Part shown: positions 1 through 11,500 of the stretch, piece after piece
Position numbering within the stretch: the first letter of the stretch is position 1
Layout: each line of letters opens with the position of its first letter
DNA from: Drosophila miranda
Taxonomy: Eukaryota > Arthropoda > Insecta > Diptera > Drosophilidae
Assembly: GCF_003369915.1 (NCBI RefSeq)
Contig: NW_022881603.1
Location: forward strand, 46,873,723 to 46,937,722
DNA: 64,000 nucleotides
Direction: 5' to 3'
The notes under the pieces: generated by a model
What the model was told of the DNA's origin: nothing
Seen by the model: the letters and a program-made list of their open reading frames with translations, nothing else
The model's database searches: none
Made by a program: the position numbers and the translations under genes

Positions 1-163
1 ATACAAAATTTTGTTGCTCTAGCTTTTATAGTCTTTGAGCACTAGTCGTTCATACGGACGGGCGGACAAACAGACATGGCTCAATCGACTCGGCTATTGA
101 TGCTGAGCAAGAATATATATACTTTATGGGGTCGGAATACTCATTTTGAGTATCGGGTATAAT
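1..163 (+). mobile_element. DINE-1/mini-me-like element, right end
   Basis: Carries the family's hallmark order: a short run of GGAC-type tetranucleotides, then TATATATACTTTATGGGGTCGG, then an end reading TTTTGAGTATCGGGTATAA. DINE-1/mini-me elements are non-autonomous Helitron-type repeats with TA-rich and GTCY microsatellite cores. The left part lies outside the window. Confidence 0.7.
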
Positions 164-475
164 AATTTAAAACGTTCAAGGTGTGTACCTGTTTGTGCAA
201 AAAATTACATAATCAGGTGGCGGCGGATTCAGTTGTGCTTGCATTTTTTGCGAATAATTCGTTAAGTTGCAACGGAATACAGAATAACAACGGGATCATT
301 TGGACATGGTAAGTACATAGGTAGGTACGGAAGAACACACTGGCACCATCCACCATCTACCAGCAGACAGAAAGCAGCTGATGAGCATAAAATTACAAAG
401 TTTTCACAACTTTAAAATAGTATATTAGCTATTTTATTTGCTATAATAAAACAATCAATACATGTACAATAAACG

Positions 476-760
476 TTACCCTTTGAACTCCTTTAAAAAC
501 TGCAGCAGCTCGGTCTGGAAGTCGGTTTGGCCTTGGCTGCTCGCAATTTACTGTAGTATCTCCCGCTTTGTTTCCTGGTGCTCATCCTGTTACTTCTGCT
601 GCTCTTTTTGGAATTCCAGCAATCTCCAGAAGATTTCCCAGTTTTATCCGCTTTTGTGTGCTTTGGTTGCAGAAAAAAAAATTACTAGAGCCGCAGTTGG
701 ATCTGTCCCGGTCGACATTAACGGAATTATTTTGGGACCCCCCCAAAATCCGAATTACCA
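476..760 (-). pseudogene. Coiled-coil protein remnant, minus strand (unit 1)
   Basis: Read on the minus strand, the segment ends in a charged, glutamine- and glutamate-rich stretch with the terminal motif LLQFLKEFKG and a stop at 476-478. Two in-frame stops lie upstream. The part before it (about 640-760) resembles the start of the plus-strand coiled-coil frame at 3210-3505: both have an acidic D-x-D, then a cysteine, two serines and a phenylalanine-rich patch, and both end in a coil with LL-x-x-LK. I infer two diverged copies of one gene in opposite orientation. The same remnant recurs at about 4693-4977 and 8886-9170. Function not recognised. Confidence 0.4.
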
Positions 761-882
761 TCATGCCAATTAAATATAGCGATATTTTCCATCTATGCTG
801 TTAATTTGGACATGCGTGTATTCTTTGTTTATTTAATGGCTGCAAAATACTAATCATAAAACAATATTACAAATACATACCC

Positions 883-1287
883 ATGTACAAATGTTTACTT
901 ATTACCACCAATTGCTGGTCTCTTCATTTTTTATTGTGTCTGTTGTTTTTTTCTTTTTTTTACGAATTACGACTTGAAAAATATCTAGGCGCGAACTTTA
1001 TTTTGCACTTCATTGTTTTTCATTGTTCCAACGTTATCAAATTTTTTCCCTATTATTGCATACGATCAATGCCTTTTTTTGCACGGTTTTTTACACAGGT
1101 TTTTCAGGACCCAATCTACCGTATAAAAACAGAATTTGGTGTATGCACTAACCATACAGTATATAGATGTGCCAGTTCAGAGACTTCGGCTTTGGCGTTC
1201 GGTCATTACGCGTCATTACGCGTCATTATGAGAGACCGCAGAGAGAACCTCTTTGCATGTGTTAGTACTTTCTTTACTAACCATTAA
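883..1287 (+). other. Open frame of doubtful coding value (unit 1)
   Basis: A 134-codon open frame, repeated at 5100-5504 and 9292-9696. The product is rich in phenylalanine, leucine and cysteine encoded by T-rich DNA, and I recognise no domain. It runs over the TATA-type promoter at 1122 and over three direct copies of a GCGTCATTA-like decamer (about 1205-1231). I think it is more likely promoter and leader DNA than a gene. Confidence 0.15.
1122..1129 (+). promoter_or_regulatory. TATA box candidate (unit 1)
   Basis: TATAAAAA, followed about 30 bp downstream by possible start sites and then by the first ATG at 1290. It recurs at 5339-5346 and 9531-9538. Between it and the ATG are repeated GCGTCATTA elements. 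Transcription is inferred, not shown. Confidence 0.35.
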
Positions 1288-1320
1288 CAATGCTTTTCAT
1301 CATTTCCATTTTTACCCGCA

Positions 1321-1392
1321 ATGTCCTACGACATGGGGACCAGCGACACCACATCGTTTACCCCCGAGCTAGTGATATGGGTACTCGTCTAG
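1321..1392 (+). CDS. Short ORF over 27 bp repeats (unit 1)
   Basis: A 23-residue frame starting MSYDMGTSDTTSF and ending at the TAG at 1390-1392. A second frame starting at 1290 (84 codons) reads the following 27 bp repeats as a nonapeptide series with M-G-T and S-E in each unit. The alternative starts and the repeat-derived protein make it unclear which frame, if either, is translated. Copies are at 5538 and about 9730. No family recognised. Confidence 0.2.
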   Translation: MSYDMGTSDTTSFTPELVIWVLV

Positions 1393-1470
1393 TAGCTAGT
1401 GAAATGAGTACCCATGTAGTACCTAGTGAAATGGGTACCCATGTTGTAGATAGTGAAATGGGTAACCATG
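1371..1470 (+). repeat. 27 bp minisatellite, four copies (unit 1)
   Basis: Units start at 1371, 1398, 1425 and 1452, each beginning AGTGA and holding a palindrome-like GGGTACCCAT or a variant of it. The length of 27 keeps the reading frame. The same array recurs in units 2 and 3. Confidence 0.85.
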
Positions 1471-1553
1471 AAGGAGGTTATCAATCTTCATTTCATTTCA
1501 TATTTAAATTTTTATTTTATTATATATATCATTTTAGTTTTTAAATTTACTAA

Positions 1554-1937
1554 TTAAAGTCTGCTGTTCGCGGTGGTACTGTTTTTGAAAAAACGTTTCT
1601 TTTGCAGCTGTAGGGCCTTCCTAAGCTGAACTTCAGCTGATCCAGTCCCCGTGTCTACAGTTATGGCATCTATAAATATAAAATACAGATATAATAGGCA
1701 TACAAAAAAACCAAAAAGCAAATAAGCTTAGCAATCAAAACTCCAAAGAAGTTCTTTACATTTTTCAGTGTCACTTTCCATTTTTTCATTTTCGTCGATT
1801 GTCTCTCCTATTTCGTGGCCTTCAACTTTTTCTATTTCACTGCACGACACTGTTTCTCCGCTAACACAATTATGTTTGGCTGCATATTTGTCTTATATTT
1901 CTTTATTCAGCCTACGCAAATGCCGTTCGCTATACAT
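1554..1937 (-). pseudogene. Unassigned, apparently spliced minus-strand frame (unit 1)
   Basis: On the minus strand a frame opens at an ATG (1937-1935), starts MYSERHLRRLNKEI, meets a TAA at 1895-1893, then runs 54 more codons in the same frame to a TAA at 1730-1728. That part is acidic and low in complexity, with coding-like use of E, D and K. After a T-rich stretch and an acceptor-like TTTATAG, a second stretch from about 1669 to the TAA at 1556-1554 reads as 38 coding-like codons (core SAEVQLRKALQLQKKRFF). An intron between them is inferred. The pattern recurs in units 2 and 3. I cannot name the family. Confidence 0.3.
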
Positions 1938-2848
1938 TTGCTTTGACTTACTGTTTAAAATTGAATAATTATAATCACTTGGACAGCCGCACTGATTTGC
2001 ACAAAGGCACAAACGAAAACAGAAAAGGGAAAGGAGAAGAGCAGATCAGCATCATTTTTAGCTACCTGCTCTCTTCATTTTCCTCTCATGCTTTTTCGTT
2101 TCTTCGTCTACTGGTGAGACGTTGCATCCCAACCGAACTAGTTCGGTTGCTGGTGCGCGGTGGGTTGTAGAGTATACAGAGCAACACTTTTTGTTTCTTC
2201 TTTGAGTAGTTCGGCGTTCGTTTACCCTAGGGTTAGTCTAGAAAGTACCTATGTAAGAACCAGCCAAATCAGAAGATCGGGCATGGTCGATCGCCACCGC
2301 CAGTACTAGAGGGTATTTTCTGTACACACGCATTCTTACGTACTTTGCGTGTGTGTGTTCTAGTATTGCTGGCCGCTAGAACTGAAATTTAAGTTTGGTT
2401 CTTGTTTTGGGTGTTTTGATGAACTGACCCACCGCCACAAAATATATGAAGAATGGGCAGGGGGTGGTGGTATGGTACACTTGGGCGCGGAAAATAAAAT
2501 AAAAGCTGTTATTTGTTTGATTTGTATTACAAAATTTAAAATATTACAATAATATAATTATTTTTAAACAGGTTGTTCATAAATTATTAAAATTATGTAA
2601 ACGCCATCGGTTCTCGACTTCTTTGTTTATTATAACTAAAATAATGATGTATCTAAATACACGATATAAGAAAATATATACATATATGTACTAAAATAAA
2701 TATGCATAAATACATATATAGAATACAAATTTTTGATTTATTTATTAAAATTAATCTGATTTTTGAGTCGACTTGATATGACTTAATGCACTTTAAGAAG
2801 CCTCCAGAATTAATCATTGTTCGAAGAGCAGCGGATGGTCGATAACAT

Positions 2849-2928
2849 CCATTTCGGGGATTGTCCGTAAGGTTTTGCCGTTCCGAAAATTTCCCAGTTA
2901 GTCCACCATCCATTTTGGATGTTCCTAA
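2849..2928 (+). repeat. 80 bp inverted-repeat arm (unit 1)
   Basis: The same arm occurs at 7043-7122 and 11237-11316. Its reverse complement matches 12194-12273 without gaps. Only unit 3 still has the partner arm. The arm also lies inside an open minus-strand frame (2913-2653) starting MDGGLTGKFSERQNL, which may be coding or merely open. Confidence 0.65.
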
Positions 2929-3322
2929 GCCACACGTGGCTATGCGATAGTTAGCCGATGGTTTTCAAATGCAACTCTGAATAATTCTCATTCACAACGA
3001 AAAAATGGTATTCACTGCGAAAACGTAAACTATGATTTTGCAAAAATAACAAAAAACAACAACAATCATGCCCAATGGTTCGGATGCATTCCAGGCTCGC
3101 TGAAATTGTAAGTGTGTGGCGAATAAATGGCAGACGACTGACAACATAGAACAAAAATTTGTATGCTCTGTAAATGCTTTATTTTATGCATAATTTATTC
3201 TTTACTAATGAGATTTTTTCGAGTATTATCGAGTTGGATCTGGACGGATTATGTAGCTCTAGCACTTTTTCTTTCAACAAGGGCCCCCGCCAAAGCGAAC
3301 CAAAAAAGACGACACTCCTTGG

Positions 3323-3505
3323 ATGGCAGAGAGTGCCAGAGAGCGACTCGAAGAGCAGAAGGACCTTCACAGGAAGAAGGAAGAACATGAAATAAGGAAG
3401 GAAAAGATGGTCGAGGACCTTATCAACACGCAAAAAAAATTCCAGAATGATTTATTGGAAGTGCTGAAAAATAATAATAAGTTTATAATTTGCATTACGG
3501 TCTAA
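3323..3505 (+). CDS. Coiled-coil C-terminal frame (unit 1)
   Basis: A 60-codon frame starting at an internal methionine. The same frame is open further upstream, from about 3272, where it reads as a proline- and lysine-rich linker. The product is a highly charged coil (EQKDLHRKKEEHEIRKEKM) and ends in a leucine series before NNNKF. Such tails are common in MADF/Myb-like partner proteins of DNA transposons, but no DNA-binding domain is visible here. A possible first exon with an ATG and a GTAAGT donor lies near 3076-3115. Copies are at 7517-7699 and 11711-11893. Confidence 0.4.
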   Translation: MAESARERLEEQKDLHRKKEEHEIRKEKMVEDLINTQKKFQNDLLEVLKNNNKFIICITV

Positions 3506-3565
3506 ACAATATTTTGCGATTGCAGATCGTATCTGTTCTGCTGACTGATTCAAGTCACCAGAACT

Positions 3566-4380
3566 ATCATTTTCTATGATTGTGCGTTTTTAGTTTTCTC
3601 GAATCTTAATATTGTGGATGCCACAGATTTTCGTCCTTTGTGGGGGCGGAAGGGGCTGGGGTCGAAATTTTGAGATATACGTTTTATAGTGAGATCGAAC
3701 AGGAGTGTGAATCCCACTTTTGGTTACTCTAGCCGTAATAGTCTCTGAGATTTGTGGATGCCCCAGATTTTCGTCCTTTGCGGGGCGGAAGGGGGTGTGG
3801 CGAAACTTTGAATCAAACCTCTCAAGGTCCGATATCACAGGAGTGTGGATACCAAATTTAGTTGCTCTAGCTCTTATAGTCTCTGAGATCCATTAACTCA
3901 CAGTTTGCAATAGGCAAAGCGGACCATGAAACCTGTGTGTTAGAGAGAAACAGAGCGAGAGAGAATGAAATTGTTGTTTTTTTTTTTATTTTGGCTTTAA
4001 TAATTATACGATCTGGTTCACTGGTTTTGCACTCTAGAAGATATAGTCATCCTCTACGATTCTGCGTTTTCTCGTATATTTGAAACTGTGGATTCCACCG
4101 ATTTTTGCTCGCATCTTTAAAATTGTGGATGCCACAGATTTTCGCCTTTTGTGGGGGCGGTAGTGGGCGGAGCAAAGTTTTGAAAAATTGTAGCAGTGAG
4201 AAATCACAGAAGTCTGGATACAAAATTTTGTTGCTCTAGCTTTTATAGTCTTTGAGCACTAGTCGTTCATACGGACGGACGGACAAACAGACATGGCTCA
4301 ATCGACTCGGCTATTGATGCTGAGCAAGAATATATATACTTTATGGGGTCGGAATACTCATTTTGAGTATCGGGGATAAT
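3566..4380 (+). mobile_element. DINE-1/mini-me-like element between units 1 and 2
   Basis: Internally deleted copy of the repeat. It holds several blocks reading GGATGCCACAGATTTTCG with GGGGGCGG, then the GGAC-rich microsatellite and the TTTTGAGTATCGGGG end. The left junction cuts into the transposon-like segment right after CCAGAACTAT, which unit 3 continues differently. Confidence 0.75.
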
Positions 4381-7300
4381 AATTTAAAACGTTCAAGGTG
4401 TGTACCTGTTTGTGTAAAAAATTACATAATCAGGTGGCGGCGGATTCAGTTGTGCTTGCATTTTTTGCGAATAATTCGTTAAGTTGCAACGGAATACAGA
4501 ATAACAACAGGATCTTTTGGACATGGTAAGTACATAGGTAGGAACGGAAGAACACACTGGCACCATCCACCATCTACCAGCAGACAGAAAGCAGCTGATG
4601 AGCATACAATTACAAAGTTTTCACAACTTTAAAATAGTATATTAGCTATTTTATTTGCTATATTAAAACAATCAATACATGTACAATAAACGTTACCCTT
4701 TGAACTCCTTTAAAAACTGCAGCAGCTCGGTCTGGAAGTCGGTTTGGCCTTGGCTGCTCGCAATTTACTGTAGTATCTCCCGCTTTGTTTCCTGGTGCTC
4801 ATCCTGTTACTTCTGCTGCTCTTTTTGGAATTCCAGCAATCTCCAGAAGATTTCCCAGTTTTATCCGCTTTTGTGCGCTTTGGTTGCAGAAAAAAAAATT
4901 ACTAGAGCCGCAGTTGGATCTGTCCCGGTCGACATTAACGGAATTATTTCGGGACCCCCCAAAAATCCGAATTACCATCATGCCAATTAAATATAGCGAT
5001 ATTTTCCATCTATGCTGTTAATTTGGACATGCGTGTATTCTTTGTTTATTTAATGGCTGCAAAATACTAATCATAAAACAATATTACAAATACATACCCA
5101 TGTACAAATGTTTACTTATTACCACCAATTGCTGGTCTCTTCATTTTTTATTGTGTCTGTTGTTTTTTCTTTTTTTTTACGAATTACGACTTGAAAAATA
5201 TCTAGGCGCGAACTTTATTTTGCACTTCATTGTTTTTCATTGTTCCAACGTTATCAAATTTTTTCCCTATTATTGCATACGATCAATGCCTTTTTTTGCA
5301 CGGTTTTTTACACAGGTTTTTCAGGACCCAATCTACCGTATAAAAACAGAATTTGGTGTATGCACTAACCATACAGTATATAGATGTGCCAGTTCAGAGA
5401 CTTCGGCTTTGGCGTTCGGTCATTACGCGTCATTACGCGTCATTATGAGAGACCGCAGAGAGAACCTCTTTGCATGTGTTAGTACTTTCTTTACTAACCA
5501 TTAACAATGCTTTTCATCATTTCCATTTTTACCCGCAATGTCCTACGACATGGGGACCAGCGACACCACATCGTTTGCCCCCGAGCTAGTGATATGGGTA
5601 CTCGTCTAGTAGCTAGTGAAATGAGTACCCATGTAGTACCTAGTGAAATGGGTACCCATGTTGTAGATAGTGAAATGGGTAACCATGAAGTAGGTTATCA
5701 ATCTTCATTTCATTTCATATTTAAATTTTTATTTTATTATATATATCATTTTAGTTTTTAAATTTACTAATTAAGGTCTGCTGTTCGCGGTGGTACTGTT
5801 TTTGAAAAAACGTTTCTTTTGCAGCTGTAGGGCCTTCCTAAGCTGAACTTCAGCTGATCCAGTCCCCGTGTCTACTGTTATGGCATCTATAAATATAAAA
5901 TACAGATATAATAGGCATACAAAAAAACCAAAAAGCAAATAAGCTTAGCAATCAAAACTCCAAAGAAGTTCTTTACATTTTTCAGTGTCACTTTCCATTT
6001 TTTCATTTTCGTCGATTGTCTCTCCTATTTCGCGGCCTTCAACTTTTTCTATTTCACTGCACGACACTGTTTCTCCGCTAACACAATTATGTTTGGCTGC
6101 ATATTTGTCTTATATTTCTTTATTCAGCCTACGCAAATGCCGTTCGCTATACATTTGCTTTGACTTACTGTTTAAAATTGAATAATTATAATCACTTGGA
6201 CAGCCGCACTGATTTGCACAAAGGCACAAACGAAAACAGAAAAGGGAAAGGAGAAGAGCAGATCAGCATCATTTTTAGCTACCTGCTCTCTTCATTTTCC
6301 TCTCATGCTTTTTCGTTTCTTCGTCTACTACCGAACTAGTTCGGTGGCTGGTGCGCGGTGGGTTGTAGAGTATACAGAGCAACACTTTTTGTTTCTTCTT
6401 TGAGTAGTTCGGCGTTCGTTTACCCTAGGGTTAGTCTGGAAAGTACCTATGTAAGAACCAGCCAAATCAGAAGTTCGGGCATGGTCGATCGCCACCGCCA
6501 GTACTAGAGGGTAATTTCTGTACACACGCATTCTTAAGTACTTTGCGTGTGTGTGTTCTAGTATTGCTGGCCGCTAGAACTGAAATTTAAGTTTGGTTCT
6601 TGTTTTGTGTGTTTTGATGAACTGACCGACCGCCACAAAATATATGAAGAATGGGCAGGGGGTGGTGGTATGGTACACTTGGGCGCGGAATATAAAATAA
6701 AAGCTGTTATTTGTTTGATTTGTATTACAAAATTTAAAATATTACAATAATATAATTATTTTTAAACAGGTTGTTCATAAATTATTAAAATTATGTAAAC
6801 GCCATCGGTTCTCGACTTCTTTGTTTATTATAACTAAAATAATGATGTATCTAAATATACGATATAAGAAAATATATATATGTACTAAAATAAATATGCA
6901 TAAATACATATATAGAATACAAATTTTTGATATATTTATTAAAATTAATCTGACTTTTGAGTCGACTTGATATGACTTAATGCACTTTAAGAAGCCTCCA
7001 GAATTAATCATTGTTCGAAGAGCAGCGGATGGTCGATACCATCCATTTCGGGGATTGTCCGTAAGGTTTTGCCGTTCCGAAAATTTCCCAGTTAGTCCAC
7101 CATCCATTTTGGATGTTCCTAAACCACACGTGGCTATGCGATAGTTAGCCGATGGTTTTCAAATGCAACTCTGAATAATTGTCATTCACAACGAAAAAAT
7201 GGTATTCAAAGCGAAAACGTAAACTATGATTTTGCAAAAATAACAAAAAACAACAACAATCATGCCCAATGGTTCGGATGCATTCCAGGCTCGCTGAAAT

Positions 7301-8410
7301 TGTAAGTGTGTGGCGAATAAATGGCAGACGACTGACAACATAGAACAAAAATTTGTATGCTCTGTAAATGCTTTATTTTATGCATAATTTATTCTTTACT
7401 AATGAGATTTTTTCGAGTATTATCGAGTTGGATCTGGACGGATTATGTAGCTCTAGCACTTTTTCTTTCAACAAGGGCCCCCGCCAAAGCGAACCAAAAA
7501 AGACGACACTCCTTGGATGGCAGAGAGTGCCAGAGAGCGACTCGAAGAGCAGAAGGACCTTCACAGGAAGAAGGAAGAACATGAAATAAGGAAGGAAAAG
7601 ATGGTCGAGGACCTTATCAACACGCAAAAAAAATTCCAGAATGATTTATTGGAAGTGCTGAAAAATAATAATAAGTTTATAATTTGCATTACGGTCTAAA
7701 CAATATTTTGCGATTGCAGATCGTATCTGTTCTGCTGACTGATTCAAGTCACCAGAACTATCATTTTCTATGATTGTGCGTTTTTAGTTTTCTCGAATCT
7801 TAATATTGTGGATGCCACAGATTTTCGTCCTTTGTGGGGGCGGAAGGGGCTGGGGTCGAAATTTTGAGATATACGTTTTATAGTGAGATCGAACAGGAGT
7901 GTGAATACCACTTTTGGTTACTCTAGCCGTAATAGTCTCTGAGATTTGTGGATGCCCCAGATTTTCGTCCTTTGCGGGGCGGAAGGGGGTGTGGCGAAAC
8001 TTTGAATCAAACCTCTCAAGGTCCGATATCACAGGAGTGTGGATACCAAATTTAGTTGCTCTAGCTCTTATAGTCTCTGAGATCCATTAACTCACAGTTT
8101 GCAATAGGCAAAGCGGACCATGAAACCTGTGTGTTAGAGAGAAACAGAGCGAGAGAGAATGAAATTGTTGTTTTTTTTTTATTTTGGCTTTAATAATTAT
8201 ACGATCTGGTTCACTGGTTTTGCACTCTAGAAGATATAGTCATCCTCTACGATTCTGCGTTTTCTCGTATATTTGAAACTGTGGATTCCACCGATTTTTG
8301 CTCGCATCTTTAAAATTGTGGATGCCACAGATTTTCGCCTTTTGTGGGGGCGGTAGTGGGCGGAGCAAAGTTTTGAAAAATTGTAGCAGTGAGAAATCAC
8401 AGAAGTCTGG
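4218..8410. repeat. Tandem unit 2 of the ~4.2 kb array
   Basis: Second copy of the unit, 4,193 bp. Compared with unit 1 it shares with unit 3 a small deletion just after 6328, in the stretch with the ACTAGT palindrome, and a loss of a few bases near 6880. Units 2 and 3 are therefore closer to each other than to unit 1. Confidence 0.93.
7517..7699 (+). CDS. Coiled-coil C-terminal frame (unit 2)
   Basis: Identical in product to the frame at 3323-3505, as expected from the recent duplication. No additional evidence of function. Confidence 0.35.
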   Translation: MAESARERLEEQKDLHRKKEEHEIRKEKMVEDLINTQKKFQNDLLEVLKNNNKFIICITV

Positions 8411-8573
8411 ATACAAAATTTTGTTGCTCTAGCTTTTATAGTCTTTGAGCACTAGTCGTTCATACGGACGGACGGACAAACAGACATGGCTCAATCGACT
8501 CGGCTATTGATGCTGAGCAAGAATATATATACTTTATGGGGTCGGAATACTCATTTTGAGTATCGGGTATAAT
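7757..8573 (+). mobile_element. DINE-1/mini-me-like element between units 2 and 3
   Basis: Near-identical to the copy at 3566-4380, with the same left and right junctions. It was therefore copied along with the tandem unit and did not insert separately. Confidence 0.75.
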
Positions 8574-11500
8574 AATTTAAAACGTTCAAGGTGTGTACCT
8601 GTTTGTGTAAAAAATTACATAATCAGGTGGCGGCGGATTCAGTTGTGCTTGCATTTTTTGCGAATAATTCGTTAAGTTGCAACGGAATACAGAATAACAA
8701 CAGGATCTTTTGGACATGGTAAGTACATAGGTAGGAACGGAAGAACACACTGGCACCATCCACCATCTACCAGCAGACAGAAAGCAGCTGATGAGCATAA
8801 AATTACAAAGTTTTCACAACTTTAAAATAGTATATTAGCTATTTTATTTGCTATATTAAAACAATCAATACATGTACAATAAACGTTACCCTTTGAACTC
8901 CTTTAAAAACTGCAGCAGCTCGGTCTGGAAGTCGGTTTGGCCTTGGCTGCTCGCAATTTACTGTAGTATCTCCCGCTTTGTTTCCTGGTGCTCATCCTGT
9001 TACTTCTGCTGCTCTTTTTGGAATTCCAGCAATCTCCAGAAGATTTCCCAGTTTTATCCGCTTTTGTGCGCTTTGGTTGCAGAAAAAAAAATTACTAGAG
9101 CCGCAGTTGGATCTGTCCCGGTCGACATTAACGGAATTATTTCGGGACCCCCAAAAATCCGAATTACCATCATGCCAATTAAATATAGCGATATTTTCCA
9201 TCTATGCTGTTAATTTGGACATGCGTGTATTCTTTGTTTATTTAATGGCTGCAAAATACTAATCATAAAACAATATTACAAATACATACCCATGTACAAA
9301 TGTTTACTTATTACCACCAATTGCTGGTCTCTTCATTTTTTATTGTGTCTGTTGTTTTTTCTTTTTTTTTACGAATTACGACTTGAAAAATATCTAGGCG
9401 CGAACTTTATTTTGCACTTCATTGTTTTTCATTGTTCCAACGTTATCAAATTTTTTCCCTATTATTGCATACGATCAATGCCTTTTTTTGCACGGTTTTT
9501 TACACAGGTTTTTCAGGACCCAATCTACCGTATAAAAACAGAATTTGGTGTATGCACTAACCATACAGTATATAGATGTGCCAGTTCAGAGACTTCGGCT
9601 TTGGCGTTCGGTCATTACGCGTCATTACGCGTCATTATGAGAGACCGCAGAGAGAACCTCTTTGCATGTGTTAGTACTTTCTTTACTAACCATTAACAAT
9701 GCTTTTCATCATTTCCATTTTTACCCGCAATGTCCTACGACATGGGGACCAGCGACACCACATCGTTTACCCCCGAGCTAGTGATATGGGTACTCGTCTA
9801 GTAGCTAGTGAAATGAGTACCCATGTAGTACCTAGTGAAATGGGTACCCATGTTGTAGATAGTGAAATGGGTAACCATGAAGAGTAGGTTATCAATCTTC
9901 ATTTCATTTCATATTTAAATTTTTATTTTATTATATATATCATTTTAGTTTTTAAATTTACTAATTAAGGTCTGCTGTTCGCGGTGGTACTGTTTTTGAA
10001 AAAACGTTTCTTTTGCAGCTGTAGGGCCTTCCTAAGCTGAACTTCAGCTGATCCAGTCCCCGTGTCTACTGTTATGGCATCTATAAATATAAAATACAGA
10101 TATAATAGGCATACAAAAAAACCAAAAAGCAAATAAGCTTAGCAATCAAAACTCCAAAGAAGTTCTTTACATTTTTCAGTGTCACTTTCCATTTTTTCAT
10201 TTTCGTCGATTGTCTCTCCTATTTCGCGGCCTTCAACTTTTTCTATTTCACTGCACGACACTGTTTCTCCGCTAACACAATTATGTTTGGCTGCATATTT
10301 GTCTTATATTTCTTTATTCAGCCTACGCAAATGCCGTTCGCTATACATTTGCTTTGACTTACTGTTTAAAATTGAATAATTATAATCACTTGGACAGCCG
10401 CACTGATTTGCACAAAGGCACAAACGAAAACAGAAAAGGGAAAGGAGAAGAGCAGATCAGCATCATTTTTAGCTACCTGCTCTCTTCATTTTCCTCTCAT
10501 GCTTTTTCGTTTCTTCGTCTACTACCGAACTAGTTCGGTGGCTGGTGCGCGGTGGGTTGTAGAGTATACAGAGCAACACTTTTTGTTTCTTCTTTGAGTA
10601 GTTCGGCGTTCGTTTACCCTAGGGTTAGTCTGGAAAGTACCTATGTAAGAACCAGCCAAATCAGAAGTTCGGGCATGGTCGATCGCCACCGCCAGTACTA
10701 GAGGGTAATTTCTGTACACACGCATTCTTAAGTACTTTGCGTGTGTGTGTTCTAGTATTGCTGGCCGCTAGAACTGAAATTTAAGTTTGGTTCTTGTTTT
10801 GTGTGTTTTGATGAACTGACCGACCGCCACAAAATATATGAAGAATGGGCAGGGGGTGGTGGTATGGTACACTTGGGCGCGGAATATAAAATAAAAGCTG
10901 TTATTTGTTTGATTTGTATTACAAAATTTAAAATATTACAATAATATAATTATTTTTAAACAGGTTGTTCATAAATTATTAAAATTATGTAAACGCCATC
11001 GGTTCTCGACTTCTTTGTTTATTATAACTAAAATAATGATGTATCTAAATATACGATATAAGAAAATATATATATGTACTAAAATAAATATGCATAAATA
11101 CATATATAGAATACAAATTTTTGATATATTTATTAAAATTAATCTGACTTTTGAGTCGACTTGATATGACTTAATGCACTTTAAGAAGCCTCCAGAATTA
11201 ATCATTGTTCGAAGAGCAGCGGATGGTCGATACCATCCATTTCGGGGATTGTCCGTAAGGTTTTGCCGTTCCGAAAATTTCCCAGTTAGTCCACCATCCA
11301 TTTTGGATGTTCCTAAACCACACGTGGCTATGCGATAGTTAGCCGATGGTTTTCAAATGCAACTCTGAATAATTGTCATTCACAACGAAAAAATGGTATT
11401 CAAAGCGAAAACGTAAACTATGATTTTGCAAAAATAACAAAAAACAACAACAATCATGCCCAATGGTTCGGATGCATTCCAGGCTCGCTGAAATTGTAAG

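Larger units (their letters stand above)
1..4217. repeat. Tandem unit 1 of a ~4.2 kb array
   Basis: The sequence starting at 1 starts again at 4218 and at 8411, so the periods are 4,217 and 4,193 bp. The copies differ by scattered substitutions and a few small indels and look about 99 percent identical by eye. Each unit holds the end of a DINE-like repeat, a minus-strand coiled-coil remnant, a TATA-type promoter with 27 bp repeats, a possible two-exon minus-strand frame, an 80 bp inverted-repeat arm, a plus-strand coiled-coil frame, then DINE-like sequence again. Long open frames recur in all copies because the copies are near-identical, not because coding is shown to be conserved. Confidence 0.93.

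Noticed and set aside
462-773. 103-codon plus-strand frame (also in units 2 and 3)
   Set aside because: It lies antisense over the coiled-coil remnant, whose composition is far more protein-like.
883-1287. 134-codon frame present in all three tandem units as a conserved gene
   Set aside because: Conservation only reflects recent duplication. The product is F/L/C-rich from T-rich DNA, and the frame overlaps promoter-like DNA.
1371-1470. Regular repeats as a CRISPR array
   Set aside because: Direct 27 bp tandem repeats without spacers in an animal genome.
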